Assembly (NCBI GenBank): GCA_903888515.1
Contig: CAISTY010000097.1
Span: forward strand, 1 to 64,000
DNA: 64,000 bases
Origin: Akkermansiaceae bacterium
Lineage (GTDB): Bacteria; Verrucomicrobiota; Verrucomicrobiia; Verrucomicrobiales; Akkermansiaceae
Reading direction: 5' to 3'
Made by a program: the position numbers and the translations under genes. Shown one piece after another: positions 56,908 through 64,000 of the stretch (the first letter of the stretch is position 1; each line of letters starts with the position of its first letter). The notes under the pieces were generated by a model. The model was given only the letters and a program-made list of their open reading frames with translations. It made no database searches and had not been told where the DNA came from.

Positions 56908-58341
56908 TCAGAGTTTGTAGAACTGCTCCCATTCCTTGCGCGGCGGCGGGCCGACGAGCATGGCATTGGCGATCTTGTCGTTGGTGATTTGCCGGGTGGC
57001 GCGGTCGAATTTGAGCTGGGCATTGCGGCGTTGGGCGATGACGCCGAGCACCATGACCTGGCTCAGCGGGCCGGCCACCGCGAACGACGAGCGGCAGACC
57101 TCCCTGCCCATGCAGGCTAGCAGGAAATTGGCATAATGATTGGACGGGCTTGTTGGCACCGGGGGCAATTTGGATTCCATCTCCTTGGCCATGGATTCGG
57201 GAATGATTTTCAAGGTGGAGCCATGGCTGCCGCCCTTGAATGTGAGGCCCTCGCCGTAGATGACCTTGCCGGGCGCGTTGACCTTGGTCTCGATCTTGCC
57301 CGAACTGGGTGGCGGAATGTTGGCGTCCACCACCGCCTCGCCGAATTGATCGGGCAGCGGCGGCAGGTTGCTCACGCCATCATACCAAGTGAGATCCAGC
57401 GCCGGCATTGACCCGCGTTTGGGGAACTTGAAACACAACGTCGAGGCTTGCGGAAATATGAAATCGCTGGGGCCGTCGCACTTCACCGCAATGATTTCCT
57501 CGGGCAGGCCCAACTGGAGAAACTCATGCGCGGTGTCGAAGATATGGGCACCCCAGTCGCCCAACGCACCGTTGCCGAAATCATACCACGAACGCCAGTC
57601 GCCGTTAGTATATTTGATGTTATAGGGGCGGGATTCGGCGGTCGCCAGCCAGGTATCCCAATCGAGGGATGCGGGAACCGGTTCTCCGGGTAGCTGTCCT
57701 GAAACCTTCATGCCGTGCCAGCGGCGAGTGCTGTTCATGAAGGCTGTGATTTTGGTGACGTTCTTGATGATGCCAGCCTCGGTCCACGCCTTGAACTGGA
57801 AATAGTTGGCCCCGGAGTGGCCCTGGTTGCCCATTTGTGCCACCACCTTGTATTTTTCCTCGGCCGCCATCATCAACTCCACTTCCTGGAACGTATGCGC
57901 CATCGGTTTTTCCACAAAGACATGCTTGCCCATCGACATCGCCAGCATCGCAATCGGGAAATGCGAGAAATCCGGCACGCCGATGCAAACCGCGTCAATG
58001 TCCTTGCCCATCTTGTCGAGCATTTTCCGGAAATCCTGGAACTGCGGGACGTTCGGGAAATCCTTCAGGACGCCGAGCGTGTGCTTCGCGCCCATCTCGG
58101 TATCGCAGAGCGCGACGATTTCGCAGAGGCCGGTCTTGAACAACAAATTGAGATCGGCGCCGCCCTGATTGCCGATGCCGCAACAGGCGAGCCGGACTTT
58201 GTCACCGCTCTTGGCGGTCTTCCGGGCGAACAAGGGGCGCGAGGCAACGGCGGAAAAGGCACCCGCTCCAAGCACTCCTTTGAGAAAAACGCGGCGATGG
58301 ATCCGCTGTGGATCCATGGATTGTATTGGCTGCTGATCCAT
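56908..58341 (-). CDS. Gfo/Idh/MocA family oxidoreductase with twin-arginine-like leader
   Basis: 'RIHRRVFLKGVLGAGAFSAVASRPLFA', 'KVRLACCGIGNQGGADLNLLFKTGLCEIVALCDTEMGAKHT', 'GKHVFVEKPMAHTFQEVELMM'. Confidence 0.92.
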   Translation of the reverse strand: MDQQPIQSMDPQRIHRRVFLKGVLGAGAFSAVASRPLFARKTAKSGDKVRLACCGIGNQGGADLNLLFKTGLCEIVALCDTEMGAKHTLGVLKDFPNVPQFQDFRKMLDKMGKDIDAVCIGVPDFSHFPIAMLAMSMGKHVFVEKPMAHTFQEVELMMAAEEKYKVVAQMGNQGHSGANYFQFKAWTEAGIIKNVTKITAFMNSTRRWHGMKVSGQLPGEPVPASLDWDTWLATAESRPYNIKYTNGDWRSWYDFGNGALGDWGAHIFDTAHEFLQLGLPEEIIAVKCDGPSDFIFPQASTLCFKFPKRGSMPALDLTWYDGVSNLPPLPDQFGEAVVDANIPPPSSGKIETKVNAPGKVIYGEGLTFKGGSHGSTLKIIPESMAKEMESKLPPVPTSPSNHYANFLLACMGREVCRSSFAVAGPLSQVMVLGVIAQRRNAQLKFDRATRQITNDKIANAMLVGPPPRKEWEQFYKL

Positions 58342-58371
58342 GGGATGGCTTGTTAGATAAATAATTGCGAC

Positions 58372-59136
58372 TCAGTGTTTGTCGGCGGCATTGGACCAGG
58401 CGCTGGTGGCCTTGGTGATTTCCTCAGCATTGAGACCAAGGCCCTTGAGCACGCCGATGGCCATCATTTTATTGCCGGCGGCGGCCATGTGGACGCCATC
58501 GGAGGTCAGGTAGTTGCCTTTTTCGGGCTTGGGCTGCGACTTCACCGCCTCGGCCAGCGCGGTCTGCATCTCGGCATTGAGGTCGGCGAGAAGGCATTTC
58601 TTTTCTTTCGCCAGCGCGCGCAGGCATTCGTTGTAGGCCACGAGTTTCTGGTTGTTAGGATTGGACTGGTTCTCGCCGATCATCGTCGAGGTGAGGAGGA
58701 CGACCTTGACGCCGGCGGCCTGGGCCTGGTCCACGATGGCGGTGATATTCTTTTTGTAATCCTCCAGCGTCACGCCATTGGCACCGTGCCAAACGTCATT
58801 GACGCCGCAGCTCAGGGTCATCCACTGCGGCTTTTTACTCAGCACATCGCGCTCCAGTCGCTCCAGCATCTGGTTGGATTTGTGGCCGCCAATGCCCGCG
58901 CCGATGATTTCGATTTTCACGCCATTGGCCTCCAATCCGCTGCCGATGAGCTGCACGTAGCCACTGGGGTTGCTTTGTCCGGCCTGGGTGATGGAGTCGC
59001 CAAGGAAGGCCACCTTGTCGCCAGCTTTTACGGGGATTGCCGCCTGTATCAGGTGGGTGGAAGCGAAAATGACGGTAAGAAATGTCGGGAATTTCATGGT
59101 TTTCAGATGGTTGGGGTGGTGGTTGTGATGCAACAA
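58372..59136 (-). CDS. Secreted SGNH/GDSL hydrolase
   Basis: 'KAGDKVAFLGDSITQAGQSNPSGYVQLIGSGLEANG', 'WMTLSCGVNDVWHGANGVTLEDYKKNITAIVDQAQAAGVKVVLLTSTMIGE', 'LTSDGVHMAAAGNKMMA'. Confidence 0.92.
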   Translation of the reverse strand: MLHHNHHPNHLKTMKFPTFLTVIFASTHLIQAAIPVKAGDKVAFLGDSITQAGQSNPSGYVQLIGSGLEANGVKIEIIGAGIGGHKSNQMLERLERDVLSKKPQWMTLSCGVNDVWHGANGVTLEDYKKNITAIVDQAQAAGVKVVLLTSTMIGENQSNPNNQKLVAYNECLRALAKEKKCLLADLNAEMQTALAEAVKSQPKPEKGNYLTSDGVHMAAAGNKMMAIGVLKGLGLNAEEITKATSAWSNAADKH

Positions 59137-59206
59137 GGATACGGAGCCAATCCGCGAAAGTTATCAGGAGTTTTTTTAATAAAAGCCGCTTGGACCGATA
59201 TGACTT

Positions 59207-59488
59207 ATGGGATCTATGGCTTTCACTGATTTCATGTGGCTTGCCATCGCCCGGTGCTTTCGCTACATTGCCGTCCATGATCGCGTTGCCTATCTAACGA
59301 TTAAACCGTTGCAAGTCCTGCTGTTTGTTGAGTCGGATCCCCCCGCCGTCACCGTGTACCGCCGCAAAGCCGAGGGCGGCTTCGCCCTCGAATACTACGC
59401 CGGTCTCGATGACACGATATTCCTGCCTGAAATCGCCGCCGCCCTGCCGTTAGCCGAGCTCTACGAGCGGGTGGAGTTCGCGTCTTGA
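59207..59488 (+). pseudogene. Possible C-terminal fragment of a Uma2-family (DUF820) endonuclease
   Basis: 'VTVYRRKAEGGFALEYYAGLDDTIFLPEIAAALPLAELYERVEF' resembles the C-terminal end of Uma2 proteins; catalytic part missing. Confidence 0.4.
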
Positions 59489-59601
59489 GGTCGGGGTTAC
59501 ATGCCCTCCAGGCGGGGCCAATCGGGAATGCGCGCAGGATGCGTGCTCCCACCTTGCCATCACCCGGTGCCTGCGCTACATTCCCGCCCGTGGCCGCGTT
59601 G
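59240..59601 (+). repeat. 49 bp imperfect direct repeat pair at 59240-59288 and 59553-59601
   Basis: CTTGCCATCGCCCGGTGCTTTCGCTACATTGCCGTCCATGATCGCGTTG versus CTTGCCATCACCCGGTGCCTGCGCTACATTCCCGCCCGTGGCCGCGTTG. Confidence 0.7.
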
Positions 59602-59631
59602 TGACAACCGGATTTCACCAACATTTTTGCC

Positions 59632-61899
59632 ATGCACGTCCCGTTCGCGAGCCTCATCCTGATAGTGCTGCTGCTGCCCGCCGCCTACGCGCAAACCACC
59701 GGCACCACGCCGGTCGTGGAAAAGCCGGGCACGCCGGCACCCAACATGCCGCCTGGCTACGCCGGTTCGGCCAGTTGCCGGAAATGTCACGAAAAGTTTT
59801 ACACGCTGTGGTCCTCCTCATTCCACGGCCTGGCCATGCAGCCGTACACCGATAAGCTGGCGCAAACCATGCTCACCCCGCAGTCGGCGGACATCATTGC
59901 GGGCCGCCATCGTTTCCGCGCCGATCTTCTAACGGGCGAGGTCATTGAACGCAGTGGCGATGGCGAGCGGCGGTACCGGATCACACAGACCACGGGCGGC
60001 AAGAATGTTTTTTATTTCCTGACCCCGCTGGAGCGCGGCTGGCTGCAGGTGTTGCCGGTGGCCTATGATGTCCGCCGCAAGGAATGGTTCGACACCACCG
60101 CCAGCGCGGTGCGGCATTTCGGCGACCGCCGCGACGAGGCATTATACTGGAAGGAACGCCAGTTGACCTTCAATACCTCATGCTTCAGTTGCCACGTCAG
60201 CCAACTAGCGAAAAACTACGACCTCAAATCCGATAGCTATCACACCACCTGGGCCGAGCCGGGCATCAATTGTGAAACCTGTCACGGCCCGTCGGCGGAT
60301 CACGTGCGGATGTTCCGCGATCTGCCCGCCAACCAGCCCGTACCAGCGGACATCAAGCTGATCGTGATGAAAAATCTCAGCATCGAGCAGCGCAACGCGA
60401 CGTGTGCCCCATGCCATGCCAGAATGTCACCGGTGACGAGCCAATTCTCACCGGGCGAACGCTACTTCGATCACTTCGATCTAACATGTTTTGAGAACGC
60501 GGATTTTTATCCCGATGGCCGCGATCTCGGCGAAAATTATACCTATACCCAGTGGCGGCTCAGCCCGTGCGTCAAGTCGGGCCAACTCGATTGCATCCAC
60601 TGCCACACCTCCAGCGGGCGTTACCGATTTAATGAGCCGGCCACCGCCAACAACGCCTGCCTGCCGTGCCATGAAAAACGCGTGAAAAACGCCGCCGCCC
60701 ACACCCATCACAAGGCGGCTACACCCGCCAGCCAGTGCGTCTCCTGCCACATGCCGATGACGGAATTCGCGCGGATGCGCCGCACCGATCATTCGATGCG
60801 CCCGCCAACCCCCGCGACCACCCTGGCCTACAAGTCACCCAATGCTTGCAACCTCTGCCACACCAAAAAGGACGCCGCGTGGGCCGACATGTCCGTGCGC
60901 AAATGGCAGTCCCGCGACTATCAGAAACCGGTGCTCGAACGCGCCGCCCTGATCGCAGCGGCACGCCATGGCGACTGGACGAAACTGCCGGCCATCCTCG
61001 CATATCTGGCAAGCCCCGAACGCGAGGAAATCCACACCGTTTCGCTAGTTAGATTGTTAGCCAACTGCCCCGCCGACGAAAAATGGCCGGTGCTGCACAA
61101 GCTGGCGGACGACGCGTCACCGCTGGTGCGGGCCGCCGTGGCCGAAGTGCTGGGCGCACGGCTGGACGCGGCCAATGCAGCCGCGCTGTTCAAGGGTGTC
61201 GGCGATGATTACCGGTTGGTGCGCGTGCGCGCCGCCTCAGCTCTGGCCGGCATCCCCGAAAACCAACTGCCCGAGGAGCACCGCCGCAGGGTGCGTGACG
61301 CGGTGGCCGAGTTGATGGACTCGATGAAGTCGCGCCCCGACGACATGGGGTCGCACTACAACCTCGGCAATTTCCACATGGCTCGCGGGCAAATGCTGCA
61401 GGCACTCAGCGCATTCGAGACCGCCACGCGCTTGCAGCCCGACGCCCTGCCACCCTATGTGAACGCCGCCCTCGCCTACAACGCGCTGGGACAAAACGAC
61501 AAGGCGGAAGCCAGCCTGCGCCGTGCCCTTGTTTTGGATCCCGCCAACGCCCCGGCCCAATTGAACCTCGGCATGTTGTTGGCCGAATTGGGTCGCATGG
61601 CCGACGCCGAACAAGCGTTCCGCGCCGCGTTCAAAGCCAACCCGAAATCCGCCCAGGCGGCATACAACCTCGGTGTGCTGTTAGCTAACGATCACCCCGC
61701 GGAAGCGCTCGATTGGTGCCGCCAGGCCGCCACTCTGGGCCAGGACAATCCGCAATACGGATATACCTATGCGTTTTACCTGCAACGTGCCGGCCAACCC
61801 GACCAGGCGCTGCAGGCGATTCGCACCGTGCGCAAGAACCACCCGACGCACGATGACAGCGCCCGCTTGGAACAATCACTGCTGCGGAAAAAAAAATAA
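59632..61899 (+). CDS. Multiheme c-type cytochrome with C-terminal HEAT-like/TPR repeats
   Basis: Eight CxxCH motifs (CRKCH, CFSCH, CETCH, CAPCH, CIHCH, CLPCH, CVSCH, CNLCH), then 'SHYNLGNFHMARGQMLQALSAFETATRLQPDALPPYVNAALAYNALGQNDKAEASLRRALVLDPANAPAQLNLGMLLAELGRMADAEQAFRAAFKANPKSAQAAYNLGVLLA'. Confidence 0.92.
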   Translation: MHVPFASLILIVLLLPAAYAQTTGTTPVVEKPGTPAPNMPPGYAGSASCRKCHEKFYTLWSSSFHGLAMQPYTDKLAQTMLTPQSADIIAGRHRFRADLLTGEVIERSGDGERRYRITQTTGGKNVFYFLTPLERGWLQVLPVAYDVRRKEWFDTTASAVRHFGDRRDEALYWKERQLTFNTSCFSCHVSQLAKNYDLKSDSYHTTWAEPGINCETCHGPSADHVRMFRDLPANQPVPADIKLIVMKNLSIEQRNATCAPCHARMSPVTSQFSPGERYFDHFDLTCFENADFYPDGRDLGENYTYTQWRLSPCVKSGQLDCIHCHTSSGRYRFNEPATANNACLPCHEKRVKNAAAHTHHKAATPASQCVSCHMPMTEFARMRRTDHSMRPPTPATTLAYKSPNACNLCHTKKDAAWADMSVRKWQSRDYQKPVLERAALIAAARHGDWTKLPAILAYLASPEREEIHTVSLVRLLANCPADEKWPVLHKLADDASPLVRAAVAEVLGARLDAANAAALFKGVGDDYRLVRVRAASALAGIPENQLPEEHRRRVRDAVAELMDSMKSRPDDMGSHYNLGNFHMARGQMLQALSAFETATRLQPDALPPYVNAALAYNALGQNDKAEASLRRALVLDPANAPAQLNLGMLLAELGRMADAEQAFRAAFKANPKSAQAAYNLGVLLANDHPAEALDWCRQAATLGQDNPQYGYTYAFYLQRAGQPDQALQAIRTVRKNHPTHDDSARLEQSLLRKKK

Positions 61900-62036
61900 G
61901 CCCGCAGGCCATCCCCCCGGCACCCGCATCCGCCTCATGGTTATAGCCTCCAGACGCGCCCAAGCGTGAGCCGCCATACCCACCCGATGATTTACCCCTT
62001 GAACAAACCTGCCATCGCAGGTTTTCCTGTGCCCGC

Positions 62037-63911
62037 ATGAACGACCGCAAGACTCTCGATGAACGCCAGCAAATGACCGACTTGGAGCGCCTCCGCCACT
62101 CGTGCGCCCACGTCATGGCCACCGCCATCCTGCGCATTTGGCCGGATGCCCAGTTCGCCTACGGCCCGCCCATCGAATCCGGCTTCTATTACGACTTCGA
62201 CATGAAACACCGGATCTCCCCGGACGACTTCGAAAGAATCGAGGCCGAAATGCGGAAAATCGCCAAGGACAACCAGAAATTCGAGCGGCGAGCGCTGACA
62301 CGCGACGAAGCACAGGCGATGGCGCAGAGCGGTCGTCTCGGCGGACTGTCAGAGCGCCCCGGCAACCCGAGCCGCTTCAAGCTCGACCTCATCGAAAAAA
62401 TCCCGGAAGGCGAGGAAATCTCGTGCTTCCAAAACGGTGATTTCATCGACCTGTGCGCCGGCCCCCACGTCGGATTCACATCCAAATGCAAGAACGTGAA
62501 ACTCATGTCGGTGTCGTCCTCGTTCTATCTGGGAGATGAGTCGAAAGGCCAGCTCCAGCGACTCTACGGCACCGCCTTCGAAAGCAAGGAGTTGTTGGAA
62601 GAACACCTGATCCGTTTGGAGGAAGCAAAAAAGCGCGACCATCGGCGGCTTGGCCGGGAGCTCGGGTTGTTTCACATCGACGAGATGGTCGGCCAGGGGC
62701 TGGTGTTATGGAAACCGAAAGGCGCGCTGGTGCGCCGTGCGCTGCAGGATTTCATCACCGAGGAACTCGACAAACAGGGGTACTCGCAGGTTTTTACCCC
62801 GCACATCGGCAAGCTCGATCTCTATCGGACATCCGGCCACTTCCCCTACTATCAGGACAGCCAGTTCGCGGCCATCGCCGAGCGCGACGTGCTGGAGAAA
62901 CTCGCCGACGAGGACGCCAGTTGCGCCACCTTGATCAACGGCCTGGCGGATGGGACATTCGAGGGCTACCTGCTCAAGCCGATGAATTGCCCGCACCACA
63001 TCAGGATCTTCGCGAGCGACCCGCATTCCTACCGTGATCTGCCGGTTAGACTGGCCGAGTTCGGCACGGTCTACCGCTGGGAACAATCCGGCGAACTCGG
63101 CGGCATGACCCGGGTGCGCGGCTTCACCCAGGACGACGCGCATTTGTTCTGCACGCCCGATCAAGTGGCCGCCGAAGTCACCGGCTGTCTGGATCTGGTG
63201 AAAAAAGTGTTGGGCACGCTGGGCATGAACGATTACCGGGTACGCCTGTCACTGCGCGATGCGACGAGCGACAAATATGTCGGCTCCAGTGAAAACTGGG
63301 ACATGGCCGAATCCGCACTGCGCGAAGTAGTGCAAACACTCGGCGTCGAATACACCGAGGAGATCGGTGAGGCCGCGTTCTACGGGCCGAAAATCGACTT
63401 CGTCGTCAAGGACGTCATCGGCCGCGAATGGCAGCTCGGCACCGTGCAGGTGGACTACAATCTACCGGTTAGATTCGGCCTCAGTTATGTCGGGGCGGAC
63501 AACCAGCCGCACGTTCCGGTGATGATCCACCGCGCGCCATTCGGCTCGATGGAACGCTTCACCGGCCTGCTCATCGAACACTTCGAAGGCAAGTTCCCGA
63601 CCTGGCTCGCCCCGGAACAAGTCCGCGTCCTGCCAATCTCGGACAAAACCCTCGATACCGCCGAAGCCGCCGCCGCCCGCCTCGCCGACGCCGGCGTGCG
63701 CGTCACTGTGGACCGCGACTCGGACAAGATCGGCGCCAAAATCCGCCTCGCCCGCCTCGCCCGCGTCCCCTACATGCTTGTCATCGGCCAGCGCGAAGCG
63801 GAGGAAGGCACCGTCTCCGTGCGCCACCGCGACAAGGATGACATGGGGGCGATACCGCTGGAGGAATTCATATCTAACATCACGGAGGAAATCAAGAACC
63901 GGAGATTGTAG
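62037..63911 (+). CDS. thrS: Threonine--tRNA ligase (lacking an N-terminal TGS domain)
   Basis: 'LRHSCAHVMATAILRIWPDAQFAYGPPIESGFYYDFDM', 'CAGPHVGFTSKCKNVKLMSVSSSFYLGDE', 'GYLLKPMNCPHHIRIFASDPHSYRDLPVRLAEFGTVYRWEQSGELGGMTRVRGFTQDDAHLFCTPDQV', 'HRAPFGSMERFTGLLIEHFEGKFPTWLAPEQVRVLPIS'. Confidence 0.95.
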   Translation: MNDRKTLDERQQMTDLERLRHSCAHVMATAILRIWPDAQFAYGPPIESGFYYDFDMKHRISPDDFERIEAEMRKIAKDNQKFERRALTRDEAQAMAQSGRLGGLSERPGNPSRFKLDLIEKIPEGEEISCFQNGDFIDLCAGPHVGFTSKCKNVKLMSVSSSFYLGDESKGQLQRLYGTAFESKELLEEHLIRLEEAKKRDHRRLGRELGLFHIDEMVGQGLVLWKPKGALVRRALQDFITEELDKQGYSQVFTPHIGKLDLYRTSGHFPYYQDSQFAAIAERDVLEKLADEDASCATLINGLADGTFEGYLLKPMNCPHHIRIFASDPHSYRDLPVRLAEFGTVYRWEQSGELGGMTRVRGFTQDDAHLFCTPDQVAAEVTGCLDLVKKVLGTLGMNDYRVRLSLRDATSDKYVGSSENWDMAESALREVVQTLGVEYTEEIGEAAFYGPKIDFVVKDVIGREWQLGTVQVDYNLPVRFGLSYVGADNQPHVPVMIHRAPFGSMERFTGLLIEHFEGKFPTWLAPEQVRVLPISDKTLDTAEAAAARLADAGVRVTVDRDSDKIGAKIRLARLARVPYMLVIGQREAEEGTVSVRHRDKDDMGAIPLEEFISNITEEIKNRRL

Positions 63912-64000
63912 GCCGCAGGCTGTGGACTGCGGTGAAGCGCGAAATCCTTGACATCGACGCTTACAGAGCGCCGCTAGAACACATCCCGGATACCTTGCGA

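Noticed and set aside
1-64000. GTTAG/CTAAC pentamers recurring in otherwise GC-rich coding sequence (e.g. TTA-G and GTT-AGA codon contexts)
   Set aside because: A by-eye count of roughly 60 in the window is not above a rough expectation from base composition; no strand or spacing pattern seen.

Overview
This 64 kb window looks like a Verrucomicrobiota-type chromosome segment (inference from gene content and style). It is dominated by a ~48 kb, almost entirely minus-strand exopolysaccharide (EPS) locus at ~1.3-49.7 kb. The locus carries: WecG/TagA GT26, a polyprenyl glycosylphosphotransferase, an exosortase, nucleotide-sugar enzymes (WbpA/TviB-like, WbpP/TviC-like, WecB, LegB-like, WbpB/D/E-like), at least six glycosyltransferases, a Wzx-like flippase, a Wzy-like ligase/polymerase, a Wzz/BY-kinase-like protein, FemAB, and the exosortase-associated decarboxylase/ACP/ligase trio. 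A Wza-like export protein follows on the plus strand. Downstream are a PQQ-like propeller protein, a cyanophycin-synthetase-like ATP-grasp protein, a GH13 enzyme, a Gfo/Idh/MocA oxidoreductase, an SGNH hydrolase, an octaheme c-type cytochrome/TPR protein and thrS. The most unusual material is intergenic. At least three unrelated families of repeats sit exactly at gene-cassette junctions of the EPS locus. Two families have complementary simple-sequence arms around a structured core, and several CDS 3' ends run into the repeat arms. One repeat copy is split by a ~279 bp element with perfect 17 bp terminal inverted repeats. Other points of note: a CphA-like protein whose Mur-ligase-like tail has lost its P-loop, a BY-kinase-like domain lacking the Walker A lysine, a NodB-like/DUF354-like fusion, a GT4 gene with an apparent one-base frameshift in a G run, and a decayed patch with a transposase relic. 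All assignments are from reading translations by eye; no database search was run.
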